A stretch of DNA of 64,000 nucleotides from the NCBI GenBank assembly GCA_964019135.1, contig OZ025255.1, forward strand, positions 7,936,001-8,000,000, written 5' to 3'. The notes under the pieces are model-generated. The model saw nothing but the letters and a program-made list of their open reading frames with translations, did not search any database and was not told the DNA's origin. This stretch comes from Arenicola marina (taxonomy: Eukaryota; Annelida; Polychaeta; Arenicolidae). The translations under genes were made by a program, and so were the position numbers. Positions 1 to 12,768 of this stretch are shown piece after piece; positions within the stretch are counted from its first letter, which is position 1; each line of letters begins with the position of its first letter.

Positions 1-3000
1 TCAGGGCGGGACATCGGGCCATGGAACGGGTCGGTAATGACAGGGTATGGCGGGGTCAGGGCGGGACATCGGGGTATGGAGCGGGTCGGTAATGACAGGG
101 TATGGCGGGGTCAGGGCGGGACATCGGGGTATGGAACAGGCCGGTAATGACAGGGTATGGCGGGGTCAGGGCGGGACATCGGGGTATGGAACAGGTCGGT
201 AATGACAGGGTGTGGCGGGATCGGGGCGGGACATCGGGATATGGAACAGGCCGGTAATGACAGGGTATGGCGGGGTCAGGGCGGGACATCGGGGTATGGA
301 ACAGGCCCGTAATGACAGGGTATGGCGGGGTCCGGGCGGGACATCGGGGTATGGAACAGGCCCGTAATGACAGGGTATGGCGGGGTCAGGGCGGGACATC
401 GGGGTATGGAACAGGCCGGTAATGACAGGGGTCATCGGAGTATGGAACAGGTCGGTAATGACAGTGTATGGCGGGGTCAGGGCGGGACATCGGGGCATGA
501 AACGGGTCGGTAATGACAGGGTATGGCGGGGTCAGGGCGGGACATCGGGGCATGGAACAGGTCGGTAATGACAGTGTATGGCGGGGTCAGGGCGGGACAT
601 CGGGGTATGGAACAGGTCGGTAATGACAGGGTGTGGCGGGGTCGGGGCGGGACATCGGGGTATCGAACAGGCCCGTAATGACAGGGTATGGCGGGGTCAG
701 GGCGAGACATCGGGGTATGGAACAGGCCGGTAATGACAGGGTATGGCGGGGTCAGGGCGGGACATCGGCGTATGGAACAGGCCGGTAATGACAGGGGTCA
801 TCGGGGTATGGAACAGGTCGGTAATGACAGTGTATGGCGGGGTCAGGGCGGGACATCGGGGCATGGAACGGGTCGGTAATGACAGGGTATGGCGGGGTCA
901 GGGCGGGACATCGGGATATGGAACGGGTCGGTAATGACAGTGTATGGCGGGGTCAGGGCGGGACATCGGGGTATGGAACGGGTCGGTAATGGCAGGGTAT
1001 GACGGGGTCAGGGCGGGACATCGGGGTATGGAACGGGTCGGTAATGACAGGGTATGGCGGGGTCGGGGCGGGACATCGGGGTATGGAACAGGCCGGTAAT
1101 GACAGGGTATTGCGGGGTCATGGCGGGACATCGGGGTATGAAACGGGCCAATAATGACAGGGTATGGCGGGGTCAGGGCGGGACATCGGGGTATGGAACA
1201 GGCCGGTAATGACAGGGGTCATCGGGGTATGGAACGGGTCGGTAATGACAGGGTATGGCGGGGTCAGGGCGGGACATCGGGGTATGGAACGGGTCGGTAA
1301 TGGCAGGGTATAGCGGGGTCAGGGCGGGACATCGGGGTATGGAACAGGCCGGTAATGACAGGGGTCATCGGGGTATGGAACAGGTCGGTAATGACAGGGG
1401 TCATCGGGGTATGGAACGGGTCGGTAATGACAGGGTATGGCGGGGTCAGGGCGGGACATCGGGGTATGGAGCGGGTCGGTAATGACAGGGTATGGCGGGG
1501 TCAGGGCGGGACATCGGGGTATGGAACGGCTCGGTAATTACAGGGTATGGCGGGGTCAGGGCGGGACATCGGGTTATGGAACGGGTCGGTAATGACAGGG
1601 TATGGCGGGGTAAGGGCGGGACATCGGGGTATGGAACGGGTCGGTAATGACAGGGTATGGCGGGGTCAGGGCGGGACATCGGGGTATGGAGCGGGTTGGT
1701 AATGACAGGGTATGGCGGGGTCAGGGCGGGACATCGGGGTATAGAGCGGGTCGGTAATGACAGGGGTCATCGGGGTATGGAACAGGTCGGTAATGACAGG
1801 GTATGGCGGGGTCAGGGCGGGACATCGGGGTATGGAACGGGTCGGTAATGACAGGGTGTGGCGGGGTCGGGGCGGGACATCGGGGTATGGAGCGGGTTGG
1901 TAATGACAGGGTATGGCGGGGTCAGGGCGGGACATCGGGGTATGGAACGGGTCGGTAATGACAGGGGTCATCGGGGTATGGAACAGGTCGGTAATGACAG
2001 GGTATGGCGGGGTCAGGGCGGGACATCGGGGTATGGAACGGGTCGGTAATGACAGGGTGTGGCGGGGTCGGGGCGGGACATCGGGGTATGGAGCGGGTCG
2101 GTAATGACAGGGTATGGCGGGGTCAGGGCGGGACATCGGGGTATGGAACAGGTCGGTAATGACAGTGTCTGGCGGGGTCAGGGCGGGACATCGAGGCATG
2201 AAACGGGTCGGTAATGACAGGGTATGGCGGGGTCAGGGCGGGACACCGGGGCATGGAACAGGTCGGTAATGACAGTGTATGGCGGGGTCAGGGCGGGACA
2301 TCGGGGCATGGAACGGGTCGGTAATGACAGTGTATGGCGGGGTCGGGGCGGGACATCGGGGTATGGAACAGGTCGGTAATGACAGGGTATGGCGGGGTCA
2401 GGGCGGGACATCGGGGTATGGAACGGGTCGGTAATGACAGGGTATGGCGGGGTCAGGGCGGGACATCGGGGTATGGAACGGGTCGGTAATGACAGGGTAT
2501 GACGGGGTCAGGGCGGGACATCGGGGTATGGAACAGGTCGGTAATGACAGTGTATGGCGGGGTCAGGGCGGGACATCGGGGTATGGAACAGGTCGGTAAT
2601 GACAGGGTGTGGCGGGGTCGGGGCGGGACATCGGGGTATCGAACAGGCCGGTAATGACAGGGTATGGCGGGGTCAGGGCGGGACATCGGGGTATGGAACA
2701 GGCCGGTAATGACAGGGTATGGCGGGGTCAGGGCGGGACATCGGGGTATGGAACAGGCCGGTAATGACAGGGGTCATCGGGGTATGGAACAGGTCGGTAA
2801 TGACAGTGTATGGCGGGGTCAGGGCGGGACATCGGGGCATGGAACGGGTCGGTAATGACAGGGTATGGCGGGGTCAGGGCGGGACATCGGGGTATGGAAC
2901 GGGTCGGTAATGACAGGGTATGGCGGGGTCAGGGCGGGACATCGGGGTATGGAACGGGTCGGTAATGACAGGGTATGGCGGGGTCAGGGCGGGACATCGG

Positions 3001-6000
3001 GGTATGGAACGGGTCGGTAATGACAGGGTATGGCGGGGTCAGGGCGGGACATCGGGGTATGGAACGGGTCGGTAATGACAGTGTATGGCGGGGTCAGGGC
3101 GGGACATCGGGGTATGGAACAGGTCGGTAATGACAGGGGTCATCGGGGTATGGAACGGGTCAGTAATGACAGGGTATGGCGGGGTCAGGGCGGGACATCG
3201 GGGTATGGAGCGGGTCGGTAATGACAGGGTATGGCGGGGTCGGGGCGGGACATCGGGGTATGGAACAGGCCGGTAATGACAGTGTATGGCGGGGTCAGGG
3301 CGGGACATCGGGGTATGGAACGGGTCGGTAATGACAGGGTATGGCGGGGTCAGGGCGGGACACCGGGGTATGGAACGGGTCGGTAATGACAGGGTATGGC
3401 GGGGTCAGGGCGGGACATCGGGGTATGGAACGGGTCGGTAATGACAGTGGGACATCGGGGTATGGAACAGGCCGGTAATGACAGAGTATGACGGGGTCGG
3501 GGCGGGACATCGGGGTATGGAACGGGTCGGTAATGACAGGGTATGGCGGGGTCAGGGCGGGACATCGGGGTATGGAACGGGTCGGTAATGACAGGGTATG
3601 GCCGTGTCGGGGCGGGACATCGGGGTATGGAACGGGTCGGTAATGACAGTGTATGGCGGGGTCGGGGCGGGACATCGGGGCATGAAACGGGTCGGTAATG
3701 ACAGGGTATGGCGGGGTCAGGGCGGGACATCGGGGCATGGAACAGGTCGGTAATGACAGTGTATGGCGGGGTCAGGGCGGGACATCGGGGCATGGAACGG
3801 GTCGGTAATGACAGTGTATGGCGGGGTCGGGGCGGGACATCGGGGTATGGAACAGGTCGGTAATGACAGGGTATGGCGGGGTCAGGGCGGGACATCGGGG
3901 TATGGAACGGGTCGGTAATGACAGGGTATGGCGGGGTCAGGGCGGGACATCGGGTTATGGAACGGGTCGGTAATGGCAGGGTATGACGGGGTCAGGGCGG
4001 GACATCTGGGTATGGAACAGGTCGGTAATGACAGTGTATGGCGGGGTCAGGGCGGGACATCGGGGTATGGAACAGGTCGGCAATGACAGGGTGTGGCGGG
4101 GTCGGGGCGGGACATCGGGGTATCGAACAGGCCGGTAATGACAGGGTATGGCGGGGTCAGGGCGGGACATCGGGGTATGGAACAGGCCGGTAATGACAGG
4201 GTATGGCGGGGTCAGGGCGGGACATCGGGGTATGGAACAGGCCGGTAATGACAGGGGTCATCCGGGTATGGAACAGGTCGGTAATGACAGTGTATGGCGG
4301 GGTCAGGGCGGGACATCGGGGCATGGAACGGGTCGGTAATGACAGGGTATGGCGGGGTCAGGGCGGGACATCGGGGTATGGAACGGGTCGGTAATGACAG
4401 GGTATGGCGGGGTCAGGGCGGGACATCGGGGTATGGAACGGGTCGGTAATGACAGGGTATGGCGGGGTCAGGGCGGGACATCGGGGTATGGAGCGGGTTG
4501 GTAATGACAGGGGTCATCGGGGTATGGAACAGGCCGGTAATGACAGGGTATGGCGGGGTCAGGGCGGGACATCGGGTTATGGAACGGGTCGGTAATGACA
4601 GGGTATGGCGGGGTCAGGGCGGGACATCGGGGTATGGAACGGGTCGGTAATGACAGGGTATGGCGGGGTCAGGGCGGGACATCGGGGTATGGAACGGGTC
4701 GGTAATGACAGTGTATGGCGGGGTCAGGGCGGGACATCGGGGTATGGAACAGGTCGGTAATGACAGGGGTCAGCGGGGTATGGAACGGGTCGGTAATGAC
4801 AGGGTATGGCGGGGTCAGGGCGGGACATCGGGGTATGGAACGGGTCGGTAATGACAGTGTATGGCGGGGTCAGGGCGGGACATCGGGGTATGGAACGGGT
4901 CGGTAATGACAGGGTATGGCGGGGTCAGGGCGGGACATCGGGGTATGGAACGGGTCGGTAATGACAGGGTATGGCGGGGTCAGGGCGGGACATCGGGGTA
5001 TGGAACGGGTCGGTAATGACAGTGGGACATCGGGGTATGGAACAGGCCGGTAATGACAGAGTATGACGGGGTCGGGGCGGGACATCGGGGTATGGAACGG
5101 GTCGGTAATGACAGGGTATGGCGGGGTCAGGGCGGGACATCGGGGTATGGAACGGGTCGGTAATGACAGGGTATGGCGGGGTCGGGGCGGGGCATCGGGG
5201 TATGGAGCGGGTCGGTAATGACAGGGGTCATCGGGGTATGGAACAGGCCGGTAATGACAGGGGTTATCGGGGTATGGAACGGGTCGGTAATGACAGAGTA
5301 TGGCGGGGTCAGAGCGGGACATCGGCGTATGGAACGGGTCGGTAATAACAGGGTATGGCGGGGTCGGGGCGGGACATCGGGGTATGGAACGGGTCGGTAA
5401 TGGCAGGGTATGACGGGGTCAGGGCGGGACATCGGGGTATGGAACGGGTCGGTAATGACAGGGTATGGCGGGGTCGGGGCAGGACATCGGGGTATGGAAC
5501 GGGTCGGTAATGGCAGGGTATGACGGGGTCAGGGCGGGACATCGGGGTATGGAACGGGTCGGTAATGACAGTGGGACATCGGGGTATTGAACAGGCCGGT
5601 AATGACAGAGTATGACGGGGTCGGGGCGGGACATCGGGGTATGGAACGGGTCGGTAATGACAGCGTATGGCGGGGTCAGGGCGGGACATCGGGGTATGGA
5701 ACGGGTCGGTAGTGATAGGGTATAGCGGGGTCAGAGCGGGACATCGGGGTATGGAACGGGTCGGTAATGACAGGGTATGGCGGGGTCGGGGCGGGACATC
5801 GGGGTATGGAACGGGTCGGTAATGACAGGGTATGGCGGGGTCGGGGCGGGACATCGGGGTATGGAGCGGGTCGGTAATGACAGGGGTCATCGGGGTATGG
5901 AACAGGCCGGTAATGACAGGGGTCATCGGGGTATGGAACGGGTCGGTAATGACAGGGTATGGCGGGGTCAGAGCGGGACATCGGGGTATGGAACGGGTCG

Positions 6001-8885
6001 GTAATGACAGGGTATGGCGTGGTCAGGGCGGGACATCGGGGTATGGAGCGGGTCGGTAATGACAGGGGTCATCGGGGTATGGAACAGGCCGGTAATGACA
6101 GGGGTCATCGGGGTATGGAACGGGTCGGTAATGACAGAGTATGGCGGGGTCAGAGCGGGACATCGGGGTATGGAACGGGTCGGTAATGACAGGGTATGGC
6201 GGGGTCGGGGCGGGACATCGGGGTATGGAGCGGGTCGGTAATGACAGGGTATGACGGGGTCAGGGCGGGACATCGGGGTATGGAACGGGTCGGTAATGGC
6301 AGGGTATGACGGGGTCAGGGCGGGACATCGGGGTATGGAACGGGTCGGTAATGGCAGGGTATGGCGGGGTCGGGGCGGGACATCGGGGTATGGAACGGGT
6401 CGGTAATGGCAGGGTATGACGGGGTCAGGGCGGGACATCGGGGTATGGAACGGGTCGGTAATGACAGTGGGATATCGGGGTATGAAACAGGCCGGTAATG
6501 ACAGAGTATGACGGGGTCGGGGCGGGACATCGGGGTATGGAACGGGTCGGTAATGACAGGGTATGGCGGGGTCAGGGCGGGACATCGGGGTATGGAACGG
6601 GTCGGTAATGACAGGGTATGGCGGGGTCGGGGCGGGACATCGGGGTATGGAACGGGTCGGTAATGGCAGGGTATGACGGGGTCAGGGCGGGACATCGGGG
6701 TATGGAACGGGTCGGTAATGACAGTGGGACATCGGGGTATGGAACAGGCCGGTAATGACAGAGTATGACGGGGTCGGGGCCGGACATCGGGGTATGGAAC
6801 GGGTCGGTAATGACAGGGTATGGCGGGGTCAGGGCGGGACATCGGGGTATGGAACGGGTCGGTAATGACAGTGGGACATCGGGGTATGGAACAGGCCGGT
6901 AATGACAGAGTATGACGGGGTCGGGGCGGGACATCGGGGTATGGAACGGGTCGGTAATGACAGGGTATGGCGGGGTCAGGGCGGGACATCGGGGTATGGA
7001 ACGGGTCGGTAATGACAGGGTATGGCGGGGTCGGGGCGGGACATCGGGGTATGGAACGGGTCGGTAATGACAGGGTATGGCGGGGTCGGGGCGGGACATC
7101 GGGGTATGGAGCGGGTCGGTAATGACAGGGGTCATCGGGGTATGGAACAGGCCGGTAATGACAGGGGTTATCGGGGTATGGAACGGGTCGGTAATGACAG
7201 AGTATGGCGGGGTCAGGGCGGGACATCGGGGTATGGAACGGGTCGGTAATGACAGGGTATGGCGGGGTCAGGGCGGGACATCGGGGTATGGAACGGGTCG
7301 GTAATGACAGTGGGACATCGGGGTATGGAACAGGCCGGTAATGACAGAGTATGACGGGGTCAGAGCGGGACATCGGGGTATGGAACGGGTCGGTAATGAC
7401 AGGGTATGGCGGGGTCGGGGCGGGACATCGGGGTATGGAACGGGTCGGTAATGACAGGGTATGGCGGGGTCGGGGCGGGACATCGGGGTATGGAGCGGGT
7501 CGGTAATGACAGGGGTCATCGGGGTATGGAACAGGCCGGTAATGACAGGGGTCGTCGGGGTATGGAATGGGTCGGTAATGACAGGGTATGGCGGGGTCAG
7601 AGCGGGACATCGGGGTATGGAACGGGTCGGTAATGACAGGGTATGGCGTGGTCAGGGCGGGACATCGGGGTATGGAGCGGGTCGGTAATGACAGGGGTCA
7701 TCGGGGTATGGAACAGGCCGGTAATGACAGGGGTCATCGGGGTATGGAACGGGTCGGTAATGACAGAGTATGGCGGGGTCAGAGCGGGACATCGGGGTAT
7801 GGAACGGGTCGGTAATGACAGGGTATGGCGGGGTCGGGGCGGGACATCGGGGTATGGAGCGGGTCGGTAATGACAGGGTATGACGGGGTCAGGGCGGGAC
7901 ATCGGGGTATGGAACGGGTCGGTAATGGCAGGGTATGACGGGGTCAGGGCGGGACATCGGGGTATGGAACGGGTCGGTAATGGCAGGGTATGGTGGGGTC
8001 GGGGCGGGACATCGGGGTATGGAACGGGTCGGTAATGGCAGGGTATGACGGGGTCAGGGCGGGACATCGGGGTATGGAACGGGTCGGTAATGACAGTGGG
8101 ACATCGGGGTATGAAACAGGCCGGTAATGACAGAGTATGACGGGGTCGGGGCGGGACATCGGGGTATGGAACGGGTCGGTAATGACAGGGTATGGCGGGG
8201 TCAGGGCGGGACATCGGGGTATGGAACGGGTCGGTAATGACAGGGTATAGCGGGGTCAGAGCGGGACATCGGGGTATGGAACGGGTCGGTAATGACAGGG
8301 TATGGCGGGGTCGGGGCGGGACATCGGGGTATGGAACAGGTCGGTAATGACAGGGTATGGCGGGGTCGGGGCGGGACATCGGGGTATGGAGCGGGTCGGT
8401 AATGACAGGGGTCATCGGGGTATGGAACAGGCCGGTAATGACAGGGGTCATCGGGGTATGGAACGGGTCGGTAATGACAGGGTATGGCGGGGTCAGAGCG
8501 GGACATCGGGGTATGGAACGGGTCGTTAATGACAGGGTATGGCGGGGTCGGGGCGGGACATCGGGGTATGGAGCGGGTCGGTAATGACAGGGGTCATCGG
8601 GGTATGGAACAGGCCGGTAATGACAGGGGTCATCGGGGTATGGAACGGGTCGGTAATGACAGGGTATGGCGGGGTCGGGGCGGGACATCGGGGTATGGAG
8701 CGGGTCGGTAATGACAGGGGTCATCGGGGCATGGAGCGGGTTGGTAATGACAGGGGTCATCGGGGTATGGAACGGGCCGGTAATGACAGTGTATGGCGGG
8801 GTCAGGGCGGGACATCGGGGTATGGAACGGGTCGGTTATGACAGGGTATGGCGGGGTCGGGGCGGGACATCGGGGTATGGAACGG
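1..8885. repeat. G-rich 55-bp satellite array, open at the left edge
   Basis: The whole interval is head-to-tail copies of a 55-bp unit, roughly 170 counting variants, and the array continues beyond base 1. Each full unit holds a G-rich half (GGCGGGGTCAGGGCGGG) and a second half ending GGTCGGTAATGACAGGG. Shorter 36- and 37-bp variants lack most of the G-rich half and are interspersed. Copies differ mainly at a few recurring positions (GGGTC/AGGTC/AGGCC after GGAAC; GTATGG/GTGTGG). Because 55 is not a multiple of three, a read-through peptide repeats every 55 codons, which explains the many short open frames on both strands. I see no coding signal. The array stops sharply near 8885, followed by AT-rich DNA. 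Confidence 0.97.
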
Positions 8886-10400
8886 GAATAGTTAATTTTA
8901 AGTGATGAAATACTGAGTATGCTCCTATGATCATTAATAAAATAAAACTGGCAGGCAAAAACTACATATGGTCAATAGCAGATTGTGTGATATACTTCAT
9001 ACGTTAACAATATGGCGTTCATAACCCTATTTTCGCTAAATGGTTACATATTATATCATAATGCCCCATAATTGAACCATCACGATAATATTCAACTTGA
9101 ACCAAATTAGACTAAATTAGACTAAAACGATGAAACCTTGAAAGCAAGAGAAAAGTTAAATGTCTGTATTTTCATGGAGAATAGATATCACTCATCTTTC
9201 AAGGATATGACATATCAGATCAAATATATATATGAAACATGGAAATTATAAAAGGATGATCCCATTATGCAATTTAAGGTTTTGAAGAAACAAGTTTATA
9301 TGGTAAATTAAGCTGGTAAGACAATTTCATGCTACCGGTAGTGTGCTAGTTCATAAAGCAATTGACAATATAGCCATATTTCCACATTGCTGGATTAAAT
9401 CAAAATCACTTTTAAGATATGTGGTTAGCAGTAGTTTGACCAAATCTCAGACCAAAAGAATTTCAAACCCTGAATGTAATTAGCACCTCTGGAACTTACA
9501 TGATATGCTGGAAGCCAATTAGAATTGAGAATAATAGGCAATAAAACCATGGTAATTGGCTGAGCTAGATGTGACAACTACTCTAACCATGCTAACTGTC
9601 TGTGAAAATCATTTTACTATAAGTGTTCGGCATCCATTAACTGCCATTATATATAAATGCAATGTTCATTGGTATTTCCACATGGGAACAGAAATAACAA
9701 AACAGGCACAAAATAATGAACTTTAGGCTAACAGTAACACTTGAGCAATTTTACTCTGTCAGTCTTTTTTTGGCAAACACTTTTAATTTGTCTTATAGAA
9801 CTAGGCTATTTAAAAAAGACAAGAAGTGGATAAATGAAATGCAGTTATTAAGTATATGGATTTGATAAATATATATACATGTACGAGCTGTTAATATATA
9901 ACACATATAGTTATTTAATACCTATGCATGGCTTATAATACGCCTAAGCAATATTGTAAATACATATATTAAAATAAACTCTCTCTAACTTAAGGTACTG
10001 ATTGATACTAATGGCATGCAAAAAAGGCTGTATTTCAGTCAAAAGTAATTTATTGGGAACAAAATTTGACTTTATGACTTTATTCATATAAATTGGAGAA
10101 AACCTGTACCAAAAGCTTGTATAAATGGAGAACTTTTTTTTTGCAAGATTCTAAGCAAACTACTTTGTATTATCACCAGCCTTTTACCGCTTGTGTAATC
10201 AGTCAATTGATAATGGACAATTGTTCATGGAAATGGTTTTTGGCATATCAATTGCCAATAGCATTATTTTTGTCACTCTTAGACTATGCATAATAATTAT
10301 CCCAATGTTATTCATCTATCTTTATCAGCGGTAAAGAAATTAGAAAAGAAACACATAAATTTTAGCCTTGGATTTTGCTAACAAAATTATTGTTACTATT
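8886..10400. other. AT-rich unique intergenic DNA
   Basis: The sequence changes abruptly from G-rich satellite to AT-rich, apparently single-copy DNA. It holds short simple runs (for example a tandem ATTAGACTAA motif near 9108) and no open frame that looks like protein. I see no gene, RNA or transposon end here. Confidence 0.7.
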
Positions 10401-11435
10401 TTCCATCTGATTGTGAGTAGTGGCTGGTCCATAGAGATCGAAGAGGCCTTGGGTTGTGGGGCACGTCTGCCTGCAGCCCCCCACTGTACCCCACATTTGT
10501 TTTGTCATTTTTCATTTGCAAATTAGTCTTTAGAAGCCATCTTAGATACAAACATGGTAAAGCTGCCAGCTTTTGCGAGCACCTTCTTACGGTTAAATTG
10601 CCTCCCCTTCACCCCACCCAGCACATCCCTGGATCCAAGCCTGGTCAGCCTGAAATTGAAAATTGTTATACTTATAGTCATGGCACTGCCACTGATGCGG
10701 CTAGGGCTAGGCCAGCCTAAAATTACGTGACAGTAAAATTGCCAGGGTCAACTGTCACTGACACTGACGCAGTGACTGTGTGTGTGTCTGACACAGTGAC
10801 GGTTTGTGTTTGACACAGTGACAGCCTGAGACAGTCAAAACCTTTTTTTTATAGTCACACTGACCACACCGACGGCGACGGGTGGCAGTGCAGCCAGTTT
10901 AACAGCTAAGGGTCAACTCAGCTGTCAGACGGACAGACAGATAGATCTAGACTGACTGCGTCTGTGAGACTGTGAGTTGGCGAGTTGCCAGAGTGAGTGC
11001 GAAAGCAGGTCGACAAACTGGCGAATGGCGTAGATTACACGCAGTTTTGCACAATGAAATAAGTAGATCTAACACTTATCTGTGATCGTCGTTTCATCAC
11101 ATATCAGTTTCTGGTCTGTTAATTTTCTTCGCGAAATGGCGATTTCAAGCAGTTTAAGTGAGCAGGTGAGCAAATTAAGCTAGCAGACGACCAGCCATTT
11201 TGTTAAACGGAGACGCTCATAGTTTCCGATGCCGGTAGGTGGCGTTCCGTTTACGGGGGCGACTGTGCATGTGAACGCGAACCAGTCAGTGAAAGCGGAA
11301 ACAGTCAGTTGCAGGTCGGGCACCAGTCTGACTAGTAGAACACAGCCCGAGCGCCCTCTGCCGGGAGTGTGGCAAGGAATATTTAGCGCGGCGCGGATCG
11401 TTGAACTAATTGTACTTTAAAGCGTAAATGAAATG
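10400..11435. other. Unique DNA with a GTGACA/TGACAC-rich tract
   Basis: From about 10730 to 10870 the sequence is rich in short TGACAC, CACTGACA and GTGACAG words, in both orientations, resembling the tract at the extreme right end of the window. After 11040 the DNA becomes moderately GC-rich and includes a short ATG-led stretch followed by a good splice donor at 11166. No recognisable gene can be assigned. Confidence 0.5.
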
Positions 11436-11439
11436 CTAG

Positions 11440-11670
11440 CGTTTCAATAATTTATCAGTTACCTTTTTAAGGTAGATAGTTTAATTATTAAAGACTTGAC
11501 ATAACAAATTTCGACTAGTGTTTAGGGGATAATTTTGTGTTGCCGCGGAAAATTGCTCCTTACTCAGAAACGTCTGATGGGGGCTGTTACGCGAAATGAA
11601 AGTCCTAAGCCCTATGCTTGAAATGGACTGCATGCATGTTACCTTAAGAGCTCGCTTGCGCTCGCTAGCT
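11440..11670 (+). repeat. Dispersed repeat family R1, copy 1
   Basis: This segment matches, in reverse orientation, 46915-47150. Shared blocks include TTTAATTATTAAA followed by TGACATAACA, then AACGTCT-ATGGGGGCTGTTACG, then AAAGTCCTAAGC and TATGCTTGAAATGGACT, and a final CGCTTGCGCTCGCTA. The blocks keep their order with small indels, so these are two diverged copies of one element of about 230 bp. No terminal inverted repeat or tRNA head was seen, so the class is unknown. Confidence 0.75.
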
Positions 11671-11692
11671 TGCTATAATTCAGCCTATTAAA

Positions 11693-11830
11693 GTTTCCAG
11701 TTCACGATTAATTAATGAAGATCATTGATCACGACAGTCGGCCAATATCCCATTCTCTGTTCACGAAGAATTATTTTCCTCATTCTCATTTGAAAGAAAA
11801 GAAAAGCCCATTCCCATTCCCTGGCATCAT
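11693..11830 (+). repeat. Dispersed repeat family R2, copy 1
   Basis: It contains CAGTTCACGATTAAT, CATTGATCACGAC, a GGCCAATATC block, then further CAGTTCACGA-like words and a CCCATTCCC end. The same order occurs at 32078-32275 and 50915-51135, all on the plus strand. The word ATTCCCAGTTCACG recurs inside each copy, so the element is itself built of a short internal repeat. The class is unknown and this copy is the most diverged. Confidence 0.7.
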
Positions 11831-12588
11831 GTATATGGTTTCGATAGTCCCCAATGTTACAGTATCACTGCAGTCGGTACACCAGTAATCCAACCCTGAA
11901 GTCTACTGAGACCGCAGTACAGTCGTAACACAAGTCACATATATAGCTATCTGGTGTCCCAGCAGACAGCTTAATGTAGCGTTACAGGCAGGGACAGTGG
12001 TGTGGTGGTGGGTGGATGAGGGAGGTGGGGTCGGGTCAGGTATAACGGCGGAAGTCACCCACACATCATAGGTTTCACTCTGCCAGTAGAGGGAGCTCGT
12101 TCCTCACGTCACCTATGTCCCACGTAACCGCCCGTCTCACGGTTGCAAGACCTCAACGGTGCTGGGGTCACGAATGGTTGTTCAGAGGGTTGTTTAAGTT
12201 GAATTTTGCATTTCCATGCAGAATTTGAATAATATAGACATGTGGGGGGGGGGGGGGGGTCTGGTATAATGGTTACTATACACCCACACACCATTGGTTC
12301 AAGGGGCCGGGGAGGGTGAACAGTGCCCGTGGGCTAATTATGTCAATATTTATGGATAATAGTAACCACAGCACTGTGACCTTTAATGTTATTGCCGGGA
12401 GTATTGGACAACCACAACGGCAATATGCTTCGTTTAGCAATCAAATCAGTCGTTATAACGGCTGGGGCCAATGGAGAGCGCAATAGTCATGGTGCATTCA
12501 CTGGGCATTTACTTAGCACTTTTCCGTACGGTGGTTGCCTTCAGGCCCAGGTTTGTTGGATATCTTGAAGGGTAGCTGACCTTACCTG
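11831..12588. other. Unique DNA with a 16-base G run
   Basis: No gene is recognisable. A pure G run lies at 12244-12259. Small open frames in this stretch have no protein-like composition or splice context that I can support. Confidence 0.5.
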
Positions 12589-12589
12589 G

Positions 12590-12768
12590 AAATGAAATGA
12601 AATAAATGCGTCGTTTAAGCCGCTTTTGTGCGACAAGCAAAGGCTAAAATGGACCGAGGAACCTCCCGGGACGAGGACAGATGAACGAACAAAACATAGA
12701 TCTATGTCTCAGATTAGGTCCCGGCGGCTACTGCGCTGACCACTACATCAGGGAGGCCCACTAAACCG
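12590..12768 (-). mobile_element. tRNA-derived SINE, family 1
   Basis: Read on the minus strand it begins with a tRNA-like head (TGATGTAGTGGTCAGCGC, an A-box-like stretch) and passes into a tail with CGTCCCGGGAGGTT, CCATTTTAGCC and GCACAAAAGCGG. The same tail is found behind a clearer tRNA head at 39725-39885, and a further tail lies at 13515-13612. The shared tail marks one SINE family. The B box is poorly preserved here. Confidence 0.75.

Noticed and set aside
1-8885. CRISPR-like array
   Set aside because: The repeats are contiguous, without unique spacers, and the setting is eukaryotic.
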